DNA of 7,844 nt from CAIXQW01 sp046049675 (GTDB lineage Bacteria; Bacteroidota; Bacteroidia; Chitinophagales; Chitinophagaceae). Positions 1-7,184 of this stretch are shown piece after piece; positions within the stretch are counted from its first letter, which is position 1; every line of letters begins with the position of its first letter. Position numbers and translations under genes: made by a program. The stretch is taken from positions 1-7,844 of the forward strand of contig JBJORA010000124.1 of NCBI GenBank assembly GCA_046049675.1. Direction: 5' to 3'. Below the pieces are notes generated by a model that was given only the letters and a program-made list of their open reading frames with translations, ran no database searches and was not told the DNA's origin.

Positions 1-42
1 AACGAGTCATGAACCTCTGGCGTACAGAGGCAATTGCTCGTT
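1..42. repeat. Nested inverted repeat at the left edge
   Basis: Two inverted repeats are nested. The outer arms AACGAG (1-6) and CTCGTT (37-42) enclose inner arms CCTCTG (14-19) and CAGAGG (25-30) around a 5-base loop, GCGTA. As RNA this would form a hairpin with an internal loop. There is no T-run directly after it, so it does not look like a simple intrinsic terminator. It overlaps a short open stretch in frame 3 that may be remnant sigma factor sequence. It could be a leader structure, the end of an element lying to the left, or chance. The pairing is seen directly; any function is unknown, and the window edge prevents a full reading. Confidence 0.4.
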
Positions 43-117
43 GGCTAAGTCAATTTATTTTTCAAATTAGACTAATGCATATCTGTGCCCTAAAAAAATG
101 GAGTTTTTAAGGGTTGA

Positions 118-543
118 CTAAATAGAAGTTTTTACAAGATACTTGATAAGATTACTGAGCTGCGCGACCACCAAGCCTATTTTGTTTGGGCGAAGCAAAT
201 TGCGATTCGCACTGCAATAGATTTTGTAAGAGGCAATAAACGTTACCACAATAATGAAAAGCAAGTGATAGATATGAGGCAATATGATATGGTGGAAGCG
301 AATACCAATGCAATTGATGACAAATTTGCAGCACAAACCATACTAGATCATATTGCAGATTTGCCGCAAATGGTGAGGCAAGTTGTGAATTTATTTATCA
401 TAGACGACTATAGCCATAAGGAAATAGCTACAATGCTAAATATATCAACAGAAGCTAGTCGCCGGCATTTGATGAATGGAAGAATTATATTAAAACAAAA
501 ACTAGAAGAACTATACTCTGGTAAAAGTGCAAAAATTAAATAG
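118..543 (+). CDS. ECF RNA polymerase sigma factor, 5' end missing or frameshifted
   Basis: This is the C-terminal part of an extracytoplasmic-function sigma-70 factor, which directs RNA polymerase to a small regulon. From 118 the frame reads as late region 2 (LNRSFYKILDKI, then AKQIAIRTAIDFVRGNKRY), followed by a linker and region 4 (LPQMVRQVVNLF, then the helix-turn-helix HKEIATMLNISTEASRRHL). It ends at a TAG at 541-543. The homologous frame runs back to a TGA at 115-117 with no ATG, GTG or TTG on the way. The only conventional in-frame start is the GTG at 265, which would remove all of region 2, so I do not believe 265 is the true start. The 141 visible residues fall short of the usual 160-190. 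Other frames between 9 and 117 read like scrambled region 2.1 (LMHIC in frame 3), suggesting frameshifts, gene decay or sequence errors. The next gene starts 8 bases downstream and encodes its likely anti-sigma factor. The fold call is firm; the state of the gene is uncertain. Confidence 0.8.
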   Translation, partial: LNRSFYKILDKITELRDHQAYFVWAKQIAIRTAIDFVRGNKRYHNNEKQVIDMRQYDMVEANTNAIDDKFAAQTILDHIADLPQMVRQVVNLFIIDDYSHKEIATMLNISTEASRRHLMNGRIILKQKLEELYSGKSAKIK

Positions 544-551
544 TAAGGCAA

Positions 552-2156
552 ATGGAAAGAGAGATTGATAACATTGTAAAATCGCTTGCTAAGCTAGAGC
601 ATTTTTCTGCCACCGAAGCAGACTGGCAAGCGATGGAGCGTATGCTAGATGAAGGTGAGGGTAAGAAAGGGCCATTTATTTGGTGGTTTACTGGCATACT
701 GAGCTTATTGCTTGTTGGCTTAGGTGCTTACTTTATTGCTGGACCTAAAGATAAAGAAGCACAGAACCTTGCGCAAGTTAATACGCATAAGGTGCAGCCA
801 ACTGATAGCAACACTACGACTACTATTGCAAAGGTAAAAGATGAAGAAGTTTATACTGCAATTGCAACTTCCCATAAAACTTCACAAGCAAATGAAATAA
901 ACGATAATTCAAAGCAAACTAAAAGCACTAACGAAGCGGCTAAGATTGAACACGTAAGTCGTGACAATCAAGAAACACAAAGTAATATAGCAACAGTTGA
1001 CAATGTATCTTCTGTCAGCAATTCATCTTCTAAAATTACTAAGCCTTTATCACCTACTGCTTCAATAGCAGATATAAATGCAACTTCTTCTAAGTTTGAC
1101 GCGAGATCCAATAGCGTTCTCGCTACTGAACCAATTATCACTAGTCAAACGAGTGCAAAAGCCGCGATCACCAAAGCATTAAGTGCTGAAGTACAAAGTA
1201 ATAGTAGCTCAACGCCTCAAAGTAATTTGCAACAAGCTCAAAATACACAGTTGTCAGCTACGAATGCTGTGGCTGTAAATAACACTAGTGCTAAAGAAAC
1301 GCAAGAGTCACAAGAGGCACAAGCCAATTTGCCAGTAAGGAATTTGTCACAACTATCTTCAATGTCATTATTGCCTTTGCAAGTAAGCCTTGAAAGTAAT
1401 TTTAGTTTACCAAAAGAAAAGCCTGCATTACAAAGAACAATTACCGTACCAGCCCAAGCACCGCAAAACATTGTGTATTCAAGTGCAGCTAAGCCAGCAG
1501 TAGTAGAAAACACACCTAACGCGGATTCCACAAAGCAAATGAAGAATTCTGCAGCATTTAGCAATGCAAAATGGACAGTGGCGGCAGCCCTTGGCAGTTC
1601 AATTAATTTTGGTGCTAGTGGCAACATGGCTGTACAAGAAAAATTTGGAGTTTCCCCTTATGCAGCAATACAATTACAGCGTAATTTCAACAGCAGGAAT
1701 GCTCTAGGCCTAAGTCTAGGTGTTGGCGCATTTAATAAACTTAACACCAATTATGTTGTGCCTACAAGTACGCTTTATTGGGGAAGAGATACAGGAAGCT
1801 TTAGCCTAGTATATAAAAGACTACATACTTTAAATGCAAGTTTGTACTATAAATATTTAATGCAGCAAGGTTTGTTTTTCCAAGCACAAACTGGTGCTAC
1901 TTATATTACAGATGTATACAGCAATATGTACGATGCTAAATTTGGTCATCGCAGTGCATTTGGTTATGGTGCTGGCATCAATCGTTTTGATGCATTTCTT
2001 GGCTTAGGCGCAGGATACCAAATACGACCAAGACTTGGTATAGAGTTTATGTATCAAGCAGGATTGTTTGATATTACTAGTAATACATATTTCGCGCACA
2101 ACGACTATGCAAGAATGAGTAGGGTTGTATGTGCATTAACTTATCAAATAAAGTAG
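552..2156 (+). CDS. Dual-membrane anti-sigma factor candidate with C-terminal outer-membrane barrel (Dma-like)
   Basis: The 534-residue protein has four visible parts. Residues 1-40 are a charged head with an acidic/aromatic stretch (ATEADWQAMERMLDE). Residues 42-63 form one hydrophobic helix (starting FIWWFTGILSLLLVG). Residues 64 to about 340 are a low-complexity linker rich in Ser, Thr, Asn, Gln and Ala with almost no Cys or Trp. Residues 340-534 alternate polar and hydrophobic/aromatic positions in about eight amphipathic strands, the size of an OmpA-type eight-stranded barrel, ending in LTYQIK. There is no cleavable signal peptide; the helix sits after a cytoplasmic-type head. This matches the dual membrane-spanning anti-sigma family described in Bacteroides thetaiotaomicron, where the head binds an ECF sigma factor and the barrel sits in the outer membrane. 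The sigma gene lies 8 bases upstream and a lipoprotein gene 3 bases downstream, so the three are probably co-transcribed. The ATG at 552 is preceded by a weak AAGG. Architecture and neighbours are seen; anti-sigma activity is inferred. The alternative is an anchored envelope protein unrelated to the sigma factor. Confidence 0.78.
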   Translation: MEREIDNIVKSLAKLEHFSATEADWQAMERMLDEGEGKKGPFIWWFTGILSLLLVGLGAYFIAGPKDKEAQNLAQVNTHKVQPTDSNTTTTIAKVKDEEVYTAIATSHKTSQANEINDNSKQTKSTNEAAKIEHVSRDNQETQSNIATVDNVSSVSNSSSKITKPLSPTASIADINATSSKFDARSNSVLATEPIITSQTSAKAAITKALSAEVQSNSSSTPQSNLQQAQNTQLSATNAVAVNNTSAKETQESQEAQANLPVRNLSQLSSMSLLPLQVSLESNFSLPKEKPALQRTITVPAQAPQNIVYSSAAKPAVVENTPNADSTKQMKNSAAFSNAKWTVAAALGSSINFGASGNMAVQEKFGVSPYAAIQLQRNFNSRNALGLSLGVGAFNKLNTNYVVPTSTLYWGRDTGSFSLVYKRLHTLNASLYYKYLMQQGLFFQAQTGATYITDVYSNMYDAKFGHRSAFGYGAGINRFDAFLGLGAGYQIRPRLGIEFMYQAGLFDITSNTYFAHNDYARMSRVVCALTYQIK

Positions 2157-2159
2157 ATT

Positions 2160-3305
2160 ATGCTGTACAGAAATAAAAATGCCTTGGTTTTAAATATGTT
2201 TCTGCTATGTCAGATTTGTTTGCTATTTGCCTGTAGACAAAACCTGCCACCAGTGCCCGTTGCGCCAGATCCAGTGTTTGGCGTAGTTGCTACACTTAAT
2301 ACAGATTCTTTGAAGCTATTTGCAGGCGTAGATAGTAATTATATGCACGCAACCTATTACACAGATAATGCGAGACGTACAGTGCTTAAGGGAGTAATTG
2401 GCAAGGAGAATTGCGACACGTGTGGCGACTTTGTATCGGTACTTCTGTATCCTAACGATTTTATTGAGCCCAATTATGCATACAATGCATCGCAATTATT
2501 AAGTGGTAGCAACTTCAATAGTTTTTCACTTGATACCATAAAACCTGCGGTAGAAACAACACTTAACTGTTTGCCCCATACAGTAGTTACAGCAAGTGTA
2601 GTAAGCTGGGAAGACGATTTTGGATCAATGAGTAATTCAGGGAGTCCTAGTTTCATATATACCAATAATGGATGGACAAACATATCAATGAATTATGTTT
2701 TAGATGGACAAAGTTATACAACAACTAACGCGTATAAATTGTCAAGCACCACCAACTTCGGGCAAGTGAGGTTTACTGCTAGTACAGCAAATTGGACTAT
2801 AACGGCAAATTACAGCGGCCCTGGCAAAGTGGTGTGGCTTTGGGGAGATGGTAGTAGTACAAGCAATAGTTCTATGGTAACACATACTTATGCCAATATA
2901 CAAGTACCATATGTCTTAAAAGCTATTCTGGTTAAAGGTAGCGACTCAAGTATCGTTTCTCAGCGCATTGATTTCTTGAGTACACAAATAGTGCATCCTG
3001 GCTTTGACTTTACAGCACAAAAAGTACAACCACCGTATGCTAATAATGCAAGAGCAGCAATTATAGAAATTGCACACAATGGCAAGCACTATAGGTCTTA
3101 CAAATCAAGCAGCCAATTGTCGCAGAGTAATCGGCCAGTTTTAAGCCTCAATACGGTAAAAGACGCTTTGCCAACTCCTACGGGCTTAAAAGCTAAAATT
3201 CTTGATATAGGTGCTGACGTGTACTTGTATAATACAGCCAATGAAGCAGATAGTGTGCGATTTTTAACTAGTAAGATGATTATAGGGGTGGGCGTGCCAC
3301 AATAG
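2160..3305 (+). CDS. Putative lipoprotein with PKD-like domain
   Basis: This 381-residue protein is predicted to be exported and lipid-anchored. A basic start (MLYRNKN) leads into a hydrophobic stretch ending in the lipobox LFAC, with the lipidated Cys at residue 25. The residues after it (RQNLPPVPVAP) have no acidic cluster, so the known Bacteroidota surface-export signal for lipoproteins is not evident. Residues 26-190 are unrecognised and include a CDTC pair (85-88) and a lone Cys at 137. Residues about 200-275 resemble a PKD (Ig-like) fold, with the typical WLWGDG followed by THTY. The remaining 100 residues are unrecognised and look beta-rich. The start codon lies 3 bases after the stop of the barrel/anti-sigma gene, which implies one transcript and translational coupling. 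It may act with that protein at the envelope, but no activity can be read from the sequence. A start at Met13 is unlikely because it would remove the basic N-terminus of the signal peptide. Confidence 0.75.
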   Translation: MLYRNKNALVLNMFLLCQICLLFACRQNLPPVPVAPDPVFGVVATLNTDSLKLFAGVDSNYMHATYYTDNARRTVLKGVIGKENCDTCGDFVSVLLYPNDFIEPNYAYNASQLLSGSNFNSFSLDTIKPAVETTLNCLPHTVVTASVVSWEDDFGSMSNSGSPSFIYTNNGWTNISMNYVLDGQSYTTTNAYKLSSTTNFGQVRFTASTANWTITANYSGPGKVVWLWGDGSSTSNSSMVTHTYANIQVPYVLKAILVKGSDSSIVSQRIDFLSTQIVHPGFDFTAQKVQPPYANNARAAIIEIAHNGKHYRSYKSSSQLSQSNRPVLSLNTVKDALPTPTGLKAKILDIGADVYLYNTANEADSVRFLTSKMIIGVGVPQ

Positions 3306-3360
3306 TATTTCTGACATTGCTGTTGCGAGTTATGTGATGCTAAGGTTGCTCCTAGAGTAT

Positions 3361-3406
3361 GTTAATTAGTCAGAAAAACCAGTTGGTTTTTCAAAATTTA
3401 ATTAAC
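3361..3406 (+). terminator. Probable intrinsic terminator within a nested inverted repeat
   Basis: A near-perfect palindrome at 3373-3392 pairs GAAAAACCA (3373-3381) with TGGTTTTTC (3384-3392). The realistic hairpin is an 8-bp stem with an AGTT loop, and the descending arm carries a five-T run. It sits 68 bases after the lipoprotein stop and 60 bases before the ATG of the next gene, so it probably separates the sigma factor cluster from the surface-protein gene. It could work in both directions because the ascending arm has a matching A-run. A second pair of arms, GTTAATTA (3361-3368) and TAATTAAC (3399-3406), encloses it symmetrically. The stem is AT-rich with only three G-C pairs, so its strength is uncertain. 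Confidence 0.6.
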
Positions 3407-3452
3407 TTTACTATTAGTTCTATAGTTGTTCACCAATAACTTAATCAAGCGT

Positions 3453-6400
3453 ATGAAAAAGTTTTACCTTCTAGCAATCGTAATGCTGTTAAATATTGCA
3501 GCTTATGCTCAAACCATCACTAATGTTACGGTCAATAATAGTCCTGTTTGCAGCGGCAGTCTTGCACATGTTACCATTACAGCATCTGGCTTAAGCGGAT
3601 CATATTATTATAAAATTTCCTGTGCAGGTTTTAAGGATAGCATTCTTAGCTCAGCACCCACCGTTAACCTTTCTGTGCCAGTTAATAATGGGGCTAATAC
3701 TATTGATGTAAAGCTATGCGATCTTTCAAACGCAGTGCTTAGTGCTAGCAGTATCACTTGCCCCTTAACAATAGCAAACCAATCATTGTATTTGGCAAGT
3801 TCTGACGATAGCATTTGTGAAGGGCAACAAGTGCAACTACAATTATTGGCACCATTTGATAGCATAAATTTTTTTGTTGGGAATAGCGGATCTACAAATA
3901 CTGGCGACGAAGATATTGTTGGAGTACATATCAATGGCTTTAGCAATACTTCTACATGCAGTACTACTGGTGGGCCAGCAAGTAATTTTTTACCAGCATC
4001 TGTACTTAATTCTTATAGCAATTATACATCCACGGCACCACCTTTTCCGATTGTAGCCGGCCAGCAAACGAATGTAACATTAGATGTAAGTAGTTGCGGC
4101 AATACTGCCTATGGTATGGGCTTGGCTATCTTTATAGATTTAAATGGCAATACCACCTGGGATTTGCCTGCAGAGCGCTGCGCAACGATGAGCAATGCAA
4201 CTGCACTTGCCGCACCACTATTTGCTACGCATACATTGCCACTTACTGTTCCACTAAGCGCTAATGGCGGACTGGTGCTGATGCGAATAGTAATGGTAGA
4301 ATCTGTAAGCGGTATTAGTATTTCGCCAAGCAGTACATACGCTTATGGAGAAACGGAAGACTACCTACTAAATATTAGTGGTACAAATTATACACCAAAT
4401 ATAACTAATACTTGGCACCAACTTGGTGGTGGTATACTTGGCACTACCTATACTCTAAATGTAGCACCGACACAAACTACTACTTATTTCACTGTTGCAA
4501 GCGGGGGCAATTTTTGCAGCGACTCAATGTTCACAACTATTACCGTAGCTAATGCAATACCCGGCATGAGTATAACAACAACAACAAGTCCAAGTTCTTG
4601 TCCACTAGCACCTGACGGTAGCCTAGTAGCATCGCTAACGCCAAATAATATTCCTGTAACTGTAACTTGGGCAAACAATTCTAATTTGAGTGGCTTAAGT
4701 GCTACGACGCTTACTGCTGGGGCTTATGAACTTACAATTACCGATACACTGGGCAATTGTATAGTGGTTGAAGATACAGTAACTGCTTTGGCTCAATGCG
4801 CTGATATAGTTGGTTCGGTTGTACGTGATGTCAATTTAAATTGCACCAAAGATCTAGGAGAACTTAATGTTGTCAACCAATTGATTACGGCAAATCCAGG
4901 TGCGTATACAACGCTAAGTAATGCCAACGGTGAGTATGCATTTACTGGTTTGCCTTATGGTACTTATACTGTAAGTGCAGTACAGAATCTAAGTGCATTC
5001 AAACCCATTTGCAATACGTCTGTAGTGTCGTTTACAAGTATCGCACAAGCGGCAGATACAGTAGATTTTTTTGATAGTGCGATGTTCGTGAATGACTATT
5101 TTGCAACAGTTTACGAAGCATGCGCACTAGCAAATGATACTACACAAGTTGATATGACACTAGGCTTTGGAGAGGCCAACTATAACTTCCCAATGACTTG
5201 TACAGCTTACTTAAAGTTAGGTAATATTGCGCTATTTCACCATAGTGTGCCAGCACCAACTAACATTAGTAATGATACCTTGTACTTTGTTGCAACTAGT
5301 AGCGCTAACAATCAGTACGTTCATATTTTCTTAAACGTAAATCTTTTGCAGTATCCGCTTGGCACTCAATTACCTTACTCAGCTGGTCTTATTAGCTTTG
5401 TTGGCGCAGACGCGTATGCTAATAATAATAGTACTTCAGATTCAATTATAGTGTGCGCTTCTTACGATCCAAACGATAAAGCAGTTTCGCCACAAGGTAA
5501 ATTAGCAAATGGTTACATTAAGAAGACAGATTCTATTATGCAGTACCTAGTGCGATTTCAGAATACGGGCAATGCGCCTGCCACTAAAGTCGTGATTGTG
5601 GATACACTCGATGCCAATTTAAGGCCAAGTACAGTGCAAATTTTGGATGCAAGCCATAGCTACGCAGTTGTTTTAGAAAATGGCAATGTAGCTAAATTTG
5701 TTTTTGACAATATTAATTTACCAGATAGCGGCACCGATTATGCAGGCAGCCAAGGCTATATCAGTTATAGTATCAAACAGAAAAGCACAAATATTGCAGG
5801 CAATGAAATAACAAATACTGCAAATATTTATTTCGACAATAATCCTGCTATCGTCACTAATACGGTACTTAATACTTTATATGATCCATTGCAAACTTCA
5901 CTTGGAAGTGTAGTTAATAATAGTGCTTGTAATCTAACATGTGGCAATGGTTCAATCTCGGTTAATACCTCTAAGGGAGTGCAACCTTACATACATACGC
6001 TGTCGCCAACATGTTCTACTGTAGTATTTTCTAGTGGAGTTTTTACGAACTTAGCAGGTGGTGCATATGTCGTGCAGGTGTCGGACGCATTAGGCGATGA
6101 GTTACTTCTGAATGCTACTTTGCAAGATCCTTTGATGCCAACAGCAAACGTGTACATGCTTACTAGCGGAACGCAAGGACCTACAGCATATGTAGTCGCG
6201 AGTGGTGGCGCTGCACCTTATGTAACAACATGGCTACCCATAAACTATGTTGGCGATACAGCATACAATCTTACTGCAGGTACATATACTGTTATTACAT
6301 CTGATAATGGTGGTTGCACAACTACCAATGAAATAGTCATTACCGGACTTACAGAAGATATAGTAAAAAACATCGGTGCATTATATGTTTATCCTAATCC

Positions 6401-6599
6401 AAGCAATTCGAGTATTTCAATACAAGGTAAACAATTACTTGGCGAAGTAGTCATAACTAATTCACTAGGTGCAGTAGTGTATCGGAGTAATTATAGCAAT
6501 GCCTTAAATGCAAGCATTGATATTTCATTTTTGCAAGCTGGCGTCTATACGATTAAGACAAGGAACTATCCTCCTGCAAGCTTTGTTCGGACACCTTAA
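3453..6599 (+). CDS. T9SS-exported modular surface protein (GEVED, SprB-like, DUF11-like domains)
   Basis: The 1048-residue protein is predicted to be secreted and attached to the cell surface. I chose the ATG at 3453 because it begins a classic signal peptide (MKKFYLLAIVMLLNIAAYAQ, cleavage after AQA-type context near residue 20). The in-frame TTG at 3426 would only add nine residues ahead of it. Modules in order: a Cys-containing Ig-like start; a GEVED-type domain at about 221-306 with FIDLNGN and GETEDYLL; an Ig-like stretch to about 370; a SprB-like repeat at about 373-446; an SdrD-B/carboxypeptidase-like fold at about 449-510 (DVNLNCTKDLGE, then NANGEYAFTGLPYGTY); a region to about 660; a DUF11-like/DUF7619 block at 668-808 (YDPNDKAVSP, RFQNTGNAPA, ANIYFDNNPAI); two more SprB-like repeats to about 966; and a type A sorting domain at about 972-1048 (VYPNPS, LGEVVITNSLG, GVYTIKT). 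No catalytic domain is visible, so an adhesin or structural role is likely. It has its own upstream terminator and is not clearly part of the sigma cluster. Confidence 0.85.
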   Translation: MKKFYLLAIVMLLNIAAYAQTITNVTVNNSPVCSGSLAHVTITASGLSGSYYYKISCAGFKDSILSSAPTVNLSVPVNNGANTIDVKLCDLSNAVLSASSITCPLTIANQSLYLASSDDSICEGQQVQLQLLAPFDSINFFVGNSGSTNTGDEDIVGVHINGFSNTSTCSTTGGPASNFLPASVLNSYSNYTSTAPPFPIVAGQQTNVTLDVSSCGNTAYGMGLAIFIDLNGNTTWDLPAERCATMSNATALAAPLFATHTLPLTVPLSANGGLVLMRIVMVESVSGISISPSSTYAYGETEDYLLNISGTNYTPNITNTWHQLGGGILGTTYTLNVAPTQTTTYFTVASGGNFCSDSMFTTITVANAIPGMSITTTTSPSSCPLAPDGSLVASLTPNNIPVTVTWANNSNLSGLSATTLTAGAYELTITDTLGNCIVVEDTVTALAQCADIVGSVVRDVNLNCTKDLGELNVVNQLITANPGAYTTLSNANGEYAFTGLPYGTYTVSAVQNLSAFKPICNTSVVSFTSIAQAADTVDFFDSAMFVNDYFATVYEACALANDTTQVDMTLGFGEANYNFPMTCTAYLKLGNIALFHHSVPAPTNISNDTLYFVATSSANNQYVHIFLNVNLLQYPLGTQLPYSAGLISFVGADAYANNNSTSDSIIVCASYDPNDKAVSPQGKLANGYIKKTDSIMQYLVRFQNTGNAPATKVVIVDTLDANLRPSTVQILDASHSYAVVLENGNVAKFVFDNINLPDSGTDYAGSQGYISYSIKQKSTNIAGNEITNTANIYFDNNPAIVTNTVLNTLYDPLQTSLGSVVNNSACNLTCGNGSISVNTSKGVQPYIHTLSPTCSTVVFSSGVFTNLAGGAYVVQVSDALGDELLLNATLQDPLMPTANVYMLTSGTQGPTAYVVASGGAAPYVTTWLPINYVGDTAYNLTAGTYTVITSDNGGCTTTNEIVITGLTEDIVKNIGALYVYPNPSNSSISIQGKQLLGEVVITNSLGAVVYRSNYSNALNASIDISFLQAGVYTIKTRNYPPASFVRTP

Positions 6600-6610
6600 C
6601 TTAGAAGTAT

Positions 6611-6638
6611 AATAATAGTTCAGTGATTGTGAATTATT
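6611..6638. terminator. Weak AT-rich hairpin between convergent genes
   Basis: The short gap between the convergent surface-protein and cytochrome genes holds an imperfect inverted repeat. AATAA (6611-6615) and TTCA (6619-6622) pair with TGAA (6630-6633) and TTATT (6634-6638) around a 7-base loop, with a 3-base bulge. It overlaps the stop codon of the minus-strand cytochrome gene. It could act as a shared bidirectional terminator, but the stem has only two G-C pairs and it may be chance. Confidence 0.25.
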
Positions 6639-7002
6639 TCTTTTCACTCATGGCTAGCAAATATGCCAAGATACTTTGTTGCGTCTTTGCATCAATGCTG
6701 TTTGGTGTTTTCTCATTTGCCATGCGGCTCATTTCAGGCACAATCTGTTTCCATCTTTCAGGCGTTTGACCTGTAGGATCTTTTAGCTCATGACATGTTT
6801 TACAATGCTGAACATACAGGCTAGCGCCAGCTTTTACCATTTGAGCGGCGTCATTACTTGCAGCTGTCGTCTGCTGCGGTGGCGCTTGTGTTTCTTGCGG
6901 AGTTGCAACGTTGTCAACCTTGGTGCTACTAGCAACCTTTTTCTTTGAGTGACAAGCAGCTAGAATAAATACCATTACGAGTACTGTGCTAAACCTATAC
7001 AT
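6634..7002 (-). CDS. Small c-type cytochrome lipoprotein
   Basis: This 122-residue protein is predicted to be an exported, lipid-anchored mono-heme cytochrome c working in periplasmic electron transfer. From the chosen ATG (7000-7002 on the minus strand) it has a signal peptide, MYRFSTVLVMVFILAAC, with the lipidated Cys at residue 17. A Lys-rich then Pro/Gln/Thr/Ala-rich tether follows to about residue 55. One heme-binding CKTCH motif lies at 67-71 (His71 the axial ligand), and Met91 or Met94 (EMSRM) could be the distal ligand. The C-terminal helix TQQSILAYLLAMSEKK is usual for the cytochrome c fold. An in-frame ATG six codons upstream (7018-7020) is possible but would add only MLYIYS to the signal peptide. 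The gene is convergent with the surface-protein gene and divergent from the acyl-CoA dehydrogenase. Its redox partner cannot be read from the context; the family call is firm, the pathway unknown. Confidence 0.85.
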   Translation of the reverse strand: MYRFSTVLVMVFILAACHSKKKVASSTKVDNVATPQETQAPPQQTTAASNDAAQMVKAGASLYVQHCKTCHELKDPTGQTPERWKQIVPEMSRMANEKTPNSIDAKTQQSILAYLLAMSEKK

Positions 7003-7157
7003 ACTGTAAATGTACAGCAAATGTTATGTTTAGTAATTAGACTGGGGCAAAAAGCTAATGTATATTGACTTTTCGCTACAGTATACGAAGCTTTGCTGAA
7101 ATCGGCATAAGCTACCTTGTCGCACAAAATCATCGCAGCTAGCCTGCCAAAACAGAG

Positions 7158-7165
7158 TATTTTTG
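7158..7165 (+). promoter_or_regulatory. Candidate Bacteroidota -7 promoter element upstream of the dehydrogenase
   Basis: TATTTTTG is an exact match to the Bacteroidota primary-sigma -7 consensus TAnnTTTG and lies 19 bases before the ATG at 7185. The transcript would start about 6 bases downstream, giving a leader of roughly 14 bases. I see no clear TTTG -33 element at the expected distance upstream, so the support is one box only. The 182-base divergent region between the cytochrome and dehydrogenase starts shows nothing else I can assign. Confidence 0.35.
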
Positions 7166-7184
7166 CAGCTATAGCATTAGCAAA

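Noticed and set aside
118..336. Minus-strand open frames of 72 and 60 residues opposite the sigma factor gene
   Set aside because: They lie antisense to sequence that clearly encodes sigma region 2 and region 4, and their translations show no recognisable domain.
1238..1627. 129-residue minus-strand open frame
   Set aside because: It is antisense to the low-complexity linker and early barrel of the 534-residue protein. Repetitive composition readily leaves the opposite strand open.
3421..3428. TATAGTTG as a -7 promoter box for the surface-protein gene
   Set aside because: It has one mismatch to TAnnTTTG and no TTTG at the expected upstream distance, so it is not listed as a feature.
7003..7050. 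AACATTTG as a -7 box for the cytochrome gene on the minus strand
   Set aside because: It differs from TAnnTTTG at the first base, and the nearest TTTG upstream is about 22 bases away, slightly outside the usual spacing.
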